A stretch of 64,000 bases of DNA, taken from positions 226,900 to 290,899 of the forward strand of contig NZ_RSCL01000015.1 in the NCBI RefSeq assembly GCF_003991905.1. The letters are read 5' to 3'. Below the pieces are notes generated by a model, which was given only the letters and a program-made list of their open reading frames with translations, was not told the origin of the DNA and made no database searches. The DNA is from Dulcicalothrix desertica PCC 7102. GTDB taxonomy: Bacteria; Cyanobacteriota; Cyanobacteriia; Cyanobacteriales; Nostocaceae. Each line of letters opens with the position of its first letter. Positions within the stretch are counted from its first letter, which is position 1. Position numbers and translations under genes: made by a program. This document shows, piece by piece, positions 1-9,049 of this stretch.

Positions 1-373
1 ACGCAATTAATCGCGTCTCTACGACGTTTTAAACATTATGTATGTACCTCATATACCTAAAATCTGCTGTATATCAACTTGGCACGTGTCCAAGGATTCA
101 TTTAAATTTAACTAAACAATGTCGTCCTTATTATACACATAATTATGAAAAGGCTAAACAATGGAGTTGCGAGCGTGTAGTTGGTGCAATAATAAGTATT
201 TATATAAATAGGTATAATTAGTATTCTATCTATGTACTGATGACATTTTAACAGTCAATACTATAATTGGATTCCATCTATGTTTAAATTTGGAGGCTTA
301 TTAACGTAAATAAAAGTTTAATAATATACGTTGGGTTTTACCCAACCTACAAAAATTAAAAAGGGGTTTATTT
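1..373. other. Intergenic region upstream of the BY-kinase gene
   Basis: No gene is visible. The left edge begins inside what looks like one arm of the GTAGAGACGCG-type palindromic repeat found elsewhere in the window. A small stem-loop (GTTGGG at 330-335, CCCAAC at 341-346), a fragment of the family seen at 51305-51378, lies about 28 bases before the next start. The rest is A/T-rich and presumably holds the promoter. Confidence 0.5.
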
Positions 374-2620
374 GTGGCTATTAAGAATGTTGAAAAAGAA
401 CGAGTGTATACAGTTGATATCAGGCAATTATTCAAAATTATACTCCGGCGCCGCATTTTAATTCTGGGTGTAGCAAGTGCAGTTATGTCAACAGCAAGTA
501 TTTTGGCGTTTCTTGCAAAACCAAATTATCAAAGCTCGATGCAACTACTTGTCAGTCCAAATTTATATACCACAAAATCATCTAATAACCCAACTGATGC
601 GAATAGCGACTTTACAGACCCAAATGTGGAGGTAGTAGACTATACAGCGCAGTTACAGTTAATGCGAAGTAATCAGTTGATAGAAAAAGCAGTTGTAATA
701 TTACGTCCCGATTATCCTGATATTAAAATTGAAGACATAAAAGGCAAAAAAGGTAAAAAACCACCTCTCACCGTTGCTCGTGTAGAGTCAGGGACTGGAA
801 TAAACCGTACCCCTAGTCAAGTATTTGAAATCAAATATAAAAATGACGACCCCATCAAAACACAACGAGTACTACAAACGTTACTTAAAGTATACCAAGA
901 TTATAATATTGAACAGCAGAAGCAGCGACTAACTAAAGAGATGACGTTTGTTAACGAACGTTTACCAAAGGTAAAAAGTAGTGTTGTAACTGCCGAAAGT
1001 AATTTAGAAGCTTTCCGTAAAAAACATAATATACTTGACCCAGAAGCGCAATCAAAAATTCTTTTAGAAAATCTGGGAGATACTCAGAAGCAGTTACAAA
1101 CTACACGCGCACAATTACAAGATGTGCAAGCTAGATATGCAGCGTTGCAAGATAAGCTAGCAGCATCACCAAGTAGTGCCATAATTTCGTCGCGCTTAAG
1201 TCAATCTACAAGGTATCAAACATTACTTAATGAGATTCAAAAAACCGAGCTAAGTTTAGCGCGAGAGCGAATTCGCTACACAGATGACTCTCCAGTAGTA
1301 CAGAAATTAGTCCAACAGCGAAAAAATCAATTAGCATTGCTCAAACAAGAAGTTACCCGTGCGTTAGCTTTCCAAACAGGGAAAAAAGCTTCGCAACTAA
1401 AAAATTCAGAAATTGACGCAGTAATAAGTCAAGCTTTGAAGCAATCTGCCTCTAATGAGTCATTATTAGCTGAAGGGCAAATGGCAGAAGTTGATATTAA
1501 GTTAGCAGAAGAAGTCATACAGGTGCAAACAACTGCACTTGGTTTAGAAGCGAACGAAAAAAGTTTATCAAACTCCGAAAAGCGTTTACAAGCTGAATTA
1601 GCCAAATATCCTAGTTTGATAGCAGAATACAATCGTTTGCTACCTGAAGTTGAAACCAACCGTAAAACCCTTGAACAATTAATGCAAACGCAGCAGTCAC
1701 TAAGTTTAATACTTGCTCAAGGTGGTTTTGACTGGCAAACATTAGAGGCGCCGGAACGTGGAATATATACTGGTAGTGGTCGCTCATTAATACTGGGTTA
1801 CGGTGCTATTGCGGCGCCGATAATTGGTATTGTTGTAGCACTAATCTTAGAAATGCTCAACGACTCAATTCACACATCATATGAACTGCAACGAATTAGT
1901 AATTTACGCTTATTGGGAGTAGTCCCTAAATTAGGTAAGAATTATAAACGTAAGCGAGCTTTATTAACGGATTGCAGTACTGAAGTACTGATTACGAGAA
2001 TGGGGGGTTTGTCAGTAGCTTCTTTGCCATCGCACGAAAACCTGGATATGGCATATCAAAATATCAACATTCTCAACTCACCTTTACCATATAAATCATT
2101 GATGGTAACGTCAGCTAACTTCGGTGAGGGAAAATCAACAGTAACATTAGGACTTGCCGTTAGTTCTGCACGAACACACCATCGAGTATTAATTATTGAC
2201 GCAAACCTACGCGAACCGAGTTTACATAAATACCTCGACCTACAAAATGAATGGGGACTATCACTTTTACTAGTCGATGAAGCACATTCAACATTTAAAA
2301 ACTACATTCAACCAATCCATCCATCAATAGATGTACTAACCGCAGGCCCCCCAGGACTCGAAGATACAGTCAAACTACTAAGTTCGCGACGCATGAAAGA
2401 ACTGTTAAACGAATTCGAGCAAAATTACGACCTCATATTAGTAGACGCTCCACCAATACTTAATACAGTAGACGCAAGAATTTTAGCAACGCTATGTAAC
2501 GCTATAGTCATAATTGCCCGTCTGGGTCAAATAACTCGTACCGAACTTACCCAAACCAAAGAAATTCTAGAAAACCTCAACTTAATCGGCATTATAGCCA
2601 ATCAAGCCACCAATAATTGA
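374..2620 (+). CDS. Polysaccharide co-polymerase / BY-kinase-like protein (Wzz-Wzc/GumC type)
   Basis: Inner-membrane protein of the family that controls chain length and export of surface polysaccharide. The N-terminus has a Wzz-type domain with a first membrane segment near residues 30-50. A long periplasmic coiled coil follows (about 180-430), then a second membrane segment near 470-495 and a cytoplasmic ATPase domain. Walker A (GEGKST) is near residue 583, Walker A' (IIDANLR) near 608 and Walker B (LILVDAPP) near 688. Two features are odd for an active tyrosine kinase: the second Asp of Walker A' is Asn, and the C-terminus has no tyrosine cluster. The start is GTG with AAGGGG a few bases upstream. 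It stands alone here; the neighbouring TPS gene is convergent. The family is clear; kinase activity is doubtful. Confidence 0.88.
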   Translation: MAIKNVEKERVYTVDIRQLFKIILRRRILILGVASAVMSTASILAFLAKPNYQSSMQLLVSPNLYTTKSSNNPTDANSDFTDPNVEVVDYTAQLQLMRSNQLIEKAVVILRPDYPDIKIEDIKGKKGKKPPLTVARVESGTGINRTPSQVFEIKYKNDDPIKTQRVLQTLLKVYQDYNIEQQKQRLTKEMTFVNERLPKVKSSVVTAESNLEAFRKKHNILDPEAQSKILLENLGDTQKQLQTTRAQLQDVQARYAALQDKLAASPSSAIISSRLSQSTRYQTLLNEIQKTELSLARERIRYTDDSPVVQKLVQQRKNQLALLKQEVTRALAFQTGKKASQLKNSEIDAVISQALKQSASNESLLAEGQMAEVDIKLAEEVIQVQTTALGLEANEKSLSNSEKRLQAELAKYPSLIAEYNRLLPEVETNRKTLEQLMQTQQSLSLILAQGGFDWQTLEAPERGIYTGSGRSLILGYGAIAAPIIGIVVALILEMLNDSIHTSYELQRISNLRLLGVVPKLGKNYKRKRALLTDCSTEVLITRMGGLSVASLPSHENLDMAYQNINILNSPLPYKSLMVTSANFGEGKSTVTLGLAVSSARTHHRVLIIDANLREPSLHKYLDLQNEWGLSLLLVDEAHSTFKNYIQPIHPSIDVLTAGPPGLEDTVKLLSSRRMKELLNEFEQNYDLILVDAPPILNTVDARILATLCNAIVIIARLGQITRTELTQTKEILENLNLIGIIANQATNN

Positions 2621-2666
2621 TTTCTTGAAGTTAGCACTTACGCACAGAAACCGGGTTGCTATTTAT

Positions 2667-5306
2667 TCAATTGCATGATCCTTGATTCTTAGGAATTTGA
2701 ACAGTGGTAGGAGCCTTTGCGATTAATTCGATTTCATCATCAACATTTTTAATCCATGCTTGTGACTCAATTAATTCTTGATTGTTAATGGTCGATATTT
2801 GCTTTTCTGTCACCGACTGAGTGCGTCTACTATTTTTATTAGGAAAAATACGCAAATCTTGCCATAGTACTTGACCTTGAATTCGAGTGGTGGGATTTTC
2901 AGGTAAGCCTTGGCGCCCAACAATAGTAAAACTGTTGGTCTTATCACCTCTACAACCATCAACTATTTGCTGTGAGGAATCATTAAATGTAGATTCCGGT
3001 ATCCATAATCCTTGTTGAGAAAAATCTGTATCAGAGATATTGATTTGCACAATTCCATTAAATTTTACACCAGCTTCCGAAGATGCTGTGATGTCACTTT
3101 CTTGTGTCAATGAGGGGCGAAATTTTGTCCCAAAGATAGCTTTAGCATTAACTACAACTTGACCAGCAAAACTTTGTTGAGCGTTTGCAGTGATATCGCT
3201 ATTTTGTCGAGGTACGCCGATGAGAAAATCAGTATCGATGAAAATGTTACCTCCTATTCCATTGCCTCGTGCATTCGTAGTAATTTTACTACCCCGAAGC
3301 ATTTGAATTTTTTCAGATTGAAGATTAATGTTTCCTTTATCTCCCAATGTTTCTGTGGTGATAATACTTTTATTATCAAGCACAATAACGTTAGCTTGTA
3401 CATTTATATTTCCAGATGTTCCTTGTCCTGGCGGAACATTTGGGTTAATGCTAGAAAAATTACTAGCGTTAATAGTTGCTCCATCTCGAATAATTAGCTT
3501 ATCTACAGCAATATTGATATCACCTCCCGCTCCAGTTCCAATGAGGTTGCTTGCAAATAATCCACTACGACCTTTTTCTGTAGTTCCAATTAGCCGAATC
3601 TCAGTAGCTCGAACGTTTAACTCCCCCCCATTTCCAGCGCCAAAGGTTCCAGTTGCTATTTGACCACCGTTCGCAACTTCTAAATTTCCTGTCTCAATGG
3701 TCAATCGTCCTCCATCACTGCTACCGTCTAACCCCTCAGTTGTCTCTATCAGACTTGGATTGAATTGATTAAAACCAGTTACATTTATTTCTGAAGCTCG
3801 GATAGTTAACTCACCAGTTTTTCCAAAACCATCGTTACTAACTAATATCAATCCACCATCATTGACTCGCAATTTTCCAGTTTCTAGAATTAATTTGCCT
3901 GCATTACCTGTACCTCCAGGCAGAACACTAGCAAATAAACCGCTCGAATTTCCAGGACTAGAGCCATTGACATCAATCTCTACAGCTTTTACAATTACAT
4001 TTCCAGCATTTCCCGAAGCCCCGAAACCAAAACTACTGGCAACTATTTGGGCGCCATCAGTGATTAACAAACGTCCGGTTTCTATGTTGATATTCCCTCC
4101 ATTTCCTGAAACTCCTGGGGCAACTGGCGCAAACAAACCACTTGTTCCCAAAGGAGTGGCGCCAATAAGTTCCACATTCTCAGCTTTAACTGTTAAAGTG
4201 CCTGCATTTCCTGAGCTAAATGTGCCACTTGATATTTGAGTACCATTCGCAACTAATAGGCGCCTGGTTTCAATCGTTAAATTGCCTCCATTTCCCGTAG
4301 CACCCGGAGCAACATCAGTAAATACACCTCCATAAAAAGGATTATATGAAGCCTGTCCAATAACCTCTACTGATTCAGAACCTTTGACGGTTATAATTCC
4401 TGCGGCACCGTCATTAAAATTATTTGCAAGCATTGCCGAACCATCAATCAGGCTAATACGCTGACCTTGAATGTGAATTGCACCACCATTACCACTGGTA
4501 TCAATCGAAGCAGCTTGCGATAGTTTAATATCTTTAAAATTATTTATATTTTCATAGCTAAATGCCCATCCTGGATTGGTGCTTGTCAGCTTAACCGTTC
4601 CCTCTTGATTAACACTACCAACCTCTACTCGTCCTCCCGTTGCCGTGAGATTTCCTCCCTCTAGCAAAACATTACCACCAACTAGTGCTAAAGTTTGACC
4701 GGGCGCCACCGCAAGTCCCACAGGACGATTTTGCCTGTTAATCGCAAAAGTATCAAAATCAATACTAAGACTGTTCCCCACTCCCTGCACAACGATATCC
4801 CCTGCACTGTTGCCAAATTGTAAGCCAATAGGAACACTAACCTTTAGTAAGGGGGGAGCTTGAGGGTTTGTCGCACTAAAAAAATTACCCGAAGCAAACT
4901 GAATACTGTTGGCTGTAGTAGCGATAAAAGAACCACCAATATTAAGAGAAGCATTAGAACCAAAAATAATGCCTTGGGGATTGAGAAGAAATAAATTAGC
5001 AGTACCGTTATTCCGAATTAAACCATTAATCTGAGAGGCTGATAAACCAGTTACCCGACTAAATATGTTTTCAACCTGAAGGGGGTTATTGAAATAAGCT
5101 TCTGTTCCTGTGGGAATGGAAAATTTCTCAAAGCTGTGAAAAAGTAACTTGTTCTCAATGATTGTGCCACCTGTTATCTCGTTGACGCTCCCGTTCGTTT
5201 GGATGATGGAATTGCTAGGTAGAGTCGTATCGGGTATAATTTCGGCTTTGGCTAAAGAACCTAAATGATAACCGGAGACGAGGACAAACACTAGGAATTT
5301 ATTCAT
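2667..5306 (-). CDS. Two-partner-secretion exoprotein, filamentous haemagglutinin N-terminal domain
   Basis: Predicted exported beta-helix protein of 879 residues. A signal peptide covers about residues 1-21, ending in LAKA. The TPS domain (about 25-150) follows, with the typical FHSFEKFSI, FNNP, IFSRVTG and NPQGIIFG motifs. The central region is built from degenerate repeats of the form GNGGNINIETGRLLITDGAQI, expected to form a right-handed beta-helix. The C-terminus (IVDGCRG, then a Gln/Arg-rich tail) resembles that of the TPS protein at 38654-41083, so the two are paralogues. No TpsB-type outer-membrane transporter is encoded nearby. It converges on the BY-kinase gene with only 46 bases between stops. 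Substrate or adhesion target is unknown. Confidence 0.88.
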   Translation of the reverse strand: MNKFLVFVLVSGYHLGSLAKAEIIPDTTLPSNSIIQTNGSVNEITGGTIIENKLLFHSFEKFSIPTGTEAYFNNPLQVENIFSRVTGLSASQINGLIRNNGTANLFLLNPQGIIFGSNASLNIGGSFIATTANSIQFASGNFFSATNPQAPPLLKVSVPIGLQFGNSAGDIVVQGVGNSLSIDFDTFAINRQNRPVGLAVAPGQTLALVGGNVLLEGGNLTATGGRVEVGSVNQEGTVKLTSTNPGWAFSYENINNFKDIKLSQAASIDTSGNGGAIHIQGQRISLIDGSAMLANNFNDGAAGIITVKGSESVEVIGQASYNPFYGGVFTDVAPGATGNGGNLTIETRRLLVANGTQISSGTFSSGNAGTLTVKAENVELIGATPLGTSGLFAPVAPGVSGNGGNINIETGRLLITDGAQIVASSFGFGASGNAGNVIVKAVEIDVNGSSPGNSSGLFASVLPGGTGNAGKLILETGKLRVNDGGLILVSNDGFGKTGELTIRASEINVTGFNQFNPSLIETTEGLDGSSDGGRLTIETGNLEVANGGQIATGTFGAGNGGELNVRATEIRLIGTTEKGRSGLFASNLIGTGAGGDINIAVDKLIIRDGATINASNFSSINPNVPPGQGTSGNINVQANVIVLDNKSIITTETLGDKGNINLQSEKIQMLRGSKITTNARGNGIGGNIFIDTDFLIGVPRQNSDITANAQQSFAGQVVVNAKAIFGTKFRPSLTQESDITASSEAGVKFNGIVQINISDTDFSQQGLWIPESTFNDSSQQIVDGCRGDKTNSFTIVGRQGLPENPTTRIQGQVLWQDLRIFPNKNSRRTQSVTEKQISTINNQELIESQAWIKNVDDEIELIAKAPTTVQIPKNQGSCN

Positions 5307-5350
5307 GGAAATGGAGTAATAATTATTATTGACATTATAAGTATTACCAC

Positions 5351-6772
5351 TTAATTTGATGAATTAATATTGTTTGACGGTTTTGGGCGTGACAGCTTTT
5401 TTCGAGAAACCAAACCCAGCCCAACAAGCCCCAACAAGCCAATAAATGACGATGGTTCTGGTGTTTTTGTCGCTTTACCCTGAGTATTTAAAGTTTGCCA
5501 GCTATAATTTTGCCAGAAACCTTCTTGGCGCCAACAGCCTGGGGTTCCACGGATACAAGTTACAGGACCCCACTCATAAATTTGGCTTTGATCAATCATC
5601 GTTGCTACGTCTTGGTCGCGATTTTGACTAAGAAGTTGAGCAGCTGCGATGGGGTTTGCATCAAGCCAAGCTACTGTTTTACCTATTCGCTGTGCTAGTC
5701 GCTCTTTAGCTTGACCATGTAAAGTCGTATAATTAATATTACCTTGTCCCAAATCCCAACCAATGGCATCCATCGCGCGTCTGTCAATAGTTGTGATACT
5801 TCGTCTCTGACCTACATTCAGTAATGGATCCATAATGCCTAATACATTACTTTCCTGTTTCCAGTGACTTGCTTGTTCACCATCACCACCTAAGCTAGTA
5901 TTTTCTCCTGTTGCGAAATAAGCTAAAGAAGTTTGACCACCATCAACAGAGAAATAAGGATTACCACCGATGGATAGGTCAAGCCAATTCTCAGAAACTC
6001 CTCCTGCTGCAACGCTCTGTTGCGAATAACGGAACATATCCAGTGGGGTAACGTTGTTTAAAGTACCTGTTAAGCTGGAATAAAAATCATCTATATTATT
6101 CTGGTTATATTGCGTCTTTTGGCTTAACCATCCTGGTCTATCAATTCCACTCACAAAGCCAAGAATATGACCAACTTCGTGAACTCCAACGCTCAAGAAA
6201 TCCAATTTGTTATTGGGAACGGTGTTATTCAGAAAATCGTAATTCCAACTCACAGGTAAGCTTGATAAGTTACTCATGAGTATATAACCATCAAGAGCAT
6301 TGTTATTGCCATTCAACATTCCTAGTGCCTTTGCGTTGGCACGAGTCATATTCAGTTCTTCGTTATTATCGACTTTAAAACCATCGATATAAGCAGTAAA
6401 CTTGTCTACTTCATCTTGTAAGTTGTTAAAAATGCTGGTGTCATCAGCAGATGTGATGTCTGCTTGTAAATTATTTCGCCAGTTAGTATATGTTTGATTT
6501 GCTGCTATTCCAGGAAGCGCACCACCAATAACATTCGTTGGTAAGTCGTTTGTCATCTCGACGTAGATATTAACACTTGCATTATCCGATAAATGTGATG
6601 ACCAGATTCCACCAGCCATTTCAAAACCCACCATTTGCTCTAGTGTTGTTCCTTGTGCATAATTAAAGTTGAAGGTAAGAGCATTCGCTGAGGCACTACT
6701 TGCTATAACTCCTGTAAAAGCAAGAATAACTTTTAAATACAAACTATTAATGTTGAAACTAATATTTTTCAC
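5351..6772 (-). CDS. PEP-CTERM-anchored zinc metalloprotease (NF038122-like)
   Basis: A signal peptide (about residues 1-31, ending ASANA) is followed by a metzincin-like catalytic domain. The zinc site is HEVGHILGFVSGID near residue 197, fitting HExxHxxGxxH/D. At the C-terminus, PEPSSFIGLLGLVGLGLV followed by RKK is a PEP-CTERM sorting signal, although about ten residues trail after the basic stretch. Such proteins are exported and processed by an exosortase; no exosortase gene is in this window. It lies in the same direction as the downstream TPS exoprotein, 44 bases away, so the two may be cotranscribed and both act at the cell surface. Proteolytic activity is inferred from the motif. Confidence 0.85.
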   Translation of the reverse strand: MKNISFNINSLYLKVILAFTGVIASSASANALTFNFNYAQGTTLEQMVGFEMAGGIWSSHLSDNASVNIYVEMTNDLPTNVIGGALPGIAANQTYTNWRNNLQADITSADDTSIFNNLQDEVDKFTAYIDGFKVDNNEELNMTRANAKALGMLNGNNNALDGYILMSNLSSLPVSWNYDFLNNTVPNNKLDFLSVGVHEVGHILGFVSGIDRPGWLSQKTQYNQNNIDDFYSSLTGTLNNVTPLDMFRYSQQSVAAGGVSENWLDLSIGGNPYFSVDGGQTSLAYFATGENTSLGGDGEQASHWKQESNVLGIMDPLLNVGQRRSITTIDRRAMDAIGWDLGQGNINYTTLHGQAKERLAQRIGKTVAWLDANPIAAAQLLSQNRDQDVATMIDQSQIYEWGPVTCIRGTPGCWRQEGFWQNYSWQTLNTQGKATKTPEPSSFIGLLGLVGLGLVSRKKLSRPKPSNNINSSN

Positions 6773-7096
6773 TTTATTGCCTGTATAAAATTATAATTTT
6801 TATGCTGGAATATTCATAATATAATTTAATTTTGTTTAAAACTTATTTAATTTAGAAGAATTTTATTTAAATTAATTACTAATCTTTATTCGATAATTAG
6901 ACATTAACGTATAATTGTTTAAGTGAAAATACATACTTAAGCTGCTTTTATCATACTATTTTATGATTTGTGTCCAAATAAATTTTGGAGGTATCTACAA
7001 TTCAACCTAAAGATATATATGTAGCTTCAAAAATTAAAATACGATAAATTCAAGTTATTAACTTCCCCAAAAAAAATTCATCTAAACCCGAACAAT
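6773..7096. other. Divergent A/T-rich intergenic region
   Basis: Separates the minus-strand metalloprotease from the plus-strand coiled-coil gene, so it should contain both promoters. I see no gene, no strong hairpin and no recognised operator. Confidence 0.4.
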
Positions 7097-7438
7097 ATGC
7101 TTGGACGGTTGATGATGGCATTGCTTTTAGCCATCATACTTTGGAGTGGTTTATTCGCTAAAACCGCTTCATCACAGCTTATCGAATCTCGCTTAAATAA
7201 CCTACAAGCCGATTTTAATCGCTTGGAGTCTCGTTTAGCTAATCTTGAAGCCCAAACAAATCGTACACTACCTTCACCAGGAGGACGTACTTCACCAACC
7301 TTACCAGCACCCGCGCGTCGAACAACAACGCAGTCACAGCGTGACCAAATGTTTGATAGGTTAGCAACTTTAGTAGTTGAACTCAAACAGCAGGTAAGTA
7401 ACTTAGAGCAGCGTGTCAAAAAGTTAGAAGCACGTTGA
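7097..7438 (+). CDS. Small exported or membrane-anchored coiled-coil protein
   Basis: 113 residues. Residues 1-24 are hydrophobic and may be a signal peptide or anchor. Two heptad-repeat segments follow, at about 27-55 (ESRLNNLQADFNRLESRLAN) and about 85-112, separated by a Pro/Ser/Thr/Arg-rich linker. This suggests an envelope protein that oligomerises through its coils. I do not recognise the family and assign no function. It is followed 81 bases later by a membrane protein on the same strand, so the pair may be cotranscribed. The complementary strand is also open over nearly the same span, but the opposite frame shows no protein-like features. Confidence 0.65.
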   Translation: MLGRLMMALLLAIILWSGLFAKTASSQLIESRLNNLQADFNRLESRLANLEAQTNRTLPSPGGRTSPTLPAPARRTTTQSQRDQMFDRLATLVVELKQQVSNLEQRVKKLEAR

Positions 7439-7519
7439 TACTATGTAGCAACTACCCGGCAGTATTGAAAATCAAACTTTATACTTGAAATAGAGTTAAT
7501 TTTAACAGGAGACCAAAAA

Positions 7520-8770
7520 ATGGCTCCCAATCCTTCGATAATGCGGGCTGTTGAACAATTAGGGTACCGTGTCACCGTTGGTGATGTGGCAACCCAAGTT
7601 GGTTTAAACGTTGGACAAGCCAATCAAGGTTTGTTAGCTCTTGCATCCGATGCTGGAGGTCACTTACAAGTTGCTGATACTGGTGATATTGTATTTTTAT
7701 TTCCTAAAAACTTCCGTGATATCCTACGCGACAAGTATTTTAAGCTTAAGTTGCAGGAATGGTGGAATAAAGTTTGGAGTATTTTATTTTACATAATTAG
7801 AATTTCTTTCGGTATTTTTCTGGTTGCTTCGATTGCTTTAATAACTATTGCTATATTTTTGATAATTACTGCCATGTCTAACCGTGATGATGGTGGTAAT
7901 AGTGGTGGTGATTGGGGTTCTAGTGGAGGAAGTTTCTTTTACTTCCCTAATTTTTGGTGGTTTCTTAGCCCTAATTACGATAGTCATTATCGGGAGCGGC
8001 GCCGTGAGAAACGTGAGCTAAATTTCTTCGAGGCTGTTTTCTCGTTCTTATTCGGTGATGGTAATCCGAATGCGAATTTAGAGGAACGTCGCTGGCAGGA
8101 AATTGCTACAGTTATAAGTGAAAATCGCGGCGCCGTTGTGGCAGAGCAAATATCACCATATTTAGATAATATCGGCGAAAAGTACCAGCAAGAATACGAA
8201 GATTACATGCTTCCAACGTTGACACGGTTCAACGGTCAACCTCAAGTTAGTCCCTCTGGAGAAATTGTTTATTACTTTCCTGAGTTACAAGTAAGTGCAG
8301 TTAAAAAACGGCGCCATGCTATAGCATCTTACCTTGAAGAGTTGAAATGGAAGTTTAGCGCCGCAACTTCTGGACAAATTATGCTGAGTGCTGGTTTGGG
8401 TATTGCTAACTTTGTAGGCGCCTTAATTCTTGGTAGTTTACTACGTGGTGGTGTAGTTGCCGCCAAGTTAGGTGGACTTGTCGGATTTGTTCAAGGTATT
8501 TACTGGTTGCTTCTAGCTTACGGTACCGGATTTTTAGTTATACCGCTAATTCGGTATTTTTGGATTCAGTGGCGTAATACTAAAATCACTGAAAGAAACT
8601 CCGAACGAATTTCTCGTGCCAAATTGCTATCTAGCATTAGCCAAGAGTTACAAAATAAAATCAACTTTGCACAACAGTTTGCCGCTAACAAGTTTATCGG
8701 TAACGAAAATCTAGCTTATTCCACAGAAACCGATTTACTTGACCAAGAAGTTAAACGTTTGGAAGAGTAA
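7520..8770 (+). CDS. Conserved membrane protein with N-terminal winged-helix-like segment
   Basis: 416 residues. Residues 5-65 read like a winged-helix fold (MRAVEQLGYRVTVGDVATQV, then a beta-like GDIVFLFP). A membrane segment covers about 85-118. A Gly/Ser/Asp-rich stretch then leads into an aromatic patch (FFYFPNFWWFL near 142-152). A soluble charged domain follows, with two further membrane segments near 285-310 and 318-345. The start has AGGAG 8 bases upstream. The protein resembles a cyanobacterial family with plastid homologues in plants, one of which I recall as At5g03900; that link is from memory and untested. Function unknown. Confidence 0.75.
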   Translation: MAPNPSIMRAVEQLGYRVTVGDVATQVGLNVGQANQGLLALASDAGGHLQVADTGDIVFLFPKNFRDILRDKYFKLKLQEWWNKVWSILFYIIRISFGIFLVASIALITIAIFLIITAMSNRDDGGNSGGDWGSSGGSFFYFPNFWWFLSPNYDSHYRERRREKRELNFFEAVFSFLFGDGNPNANLEERRWQEIATVISENRGAVVAEQISPYLDNIGEKYQQEYEDYMLPTLTRFNGQPQVSPSGEIVYYFPELQVSAVKKRRHAIASYLEELKWKFSAATSGQIMLSAGLGIANFVGALILGSLLRGGVVAAKLGGLVGFVQGIYWLLLAYGTGFLVIPLIRYFWIQWRNTKITERNSERISRAKLLSSISQELQNKINFAQQFAANKFIGNENLAYSTETDLLDQEVKRLEE

Positions 8771-8773
8771 AAA

Positions 8774-9043
8774 GTGCTGAGTGCTGAGTTAGGAGTTAGG
8801 AGTTAGGACTTTACATGATTAATTAATAATCTTGTGGGTAATAATCTTGTGGGGTGGGCATCCTTGCCCGCCTTCTTTCAATGAACGGGCAGGATGCCCG
8901 TTCCACAAAAAGATATTGGAGATTTTTTTATTTGGAAGTCCCTAAGTAACAATCAGGAGTTAGGAATTACTACTTTGCACTCAGAACTTAGAACTCAGCA
9001 CTCAGCACTCAGCACTCAGCACTCAAAACTCAGCACTTAGCAC
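8774..9043. repeat. Composite repeat: inverted heptamer arrays around a hairpin
   Basis: Five heptamers (GTGCTGA x2, GTTAGGA x3) run from 8774 to 8808. Nine heptamers of the reverse-complement family (TCAGAAC, TTAGAAC, TCAGCAC x4, TCAAAAC, TCAGCAC, TTAGCAC) run from 8981 to 9043. Between them, at about 8862-8906, is an imperfect hairpin with GTGGGCATCCTTGCCCG-type arms. These are short tandemly repeated repetitive sequences of the kind known in heterocyst-forming cyanobacteria. The array ends 6 bases before the end of the SpoIID-like gene and may act as a bidirectional terminator. Confidence 0.85.
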
Positions 9044-9049
9044 TATTTC

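Noticed and set aside
2667..5306. Contact-dependent inhibition (CdiA-like) toxin
   Set aside because: The protein has the TPS domain but only beta-helix repeats after it; no C-terminal toxin module, VENN-type motif or immunity gene is seen.
7078..7419. Minus-strand frame of 113 codons opposite the small coiled-coil gene
   Set aside because: It is an antisense shadow; the plus-strand frame has a hydrophobic leader and clear heptads, the minus frame none.
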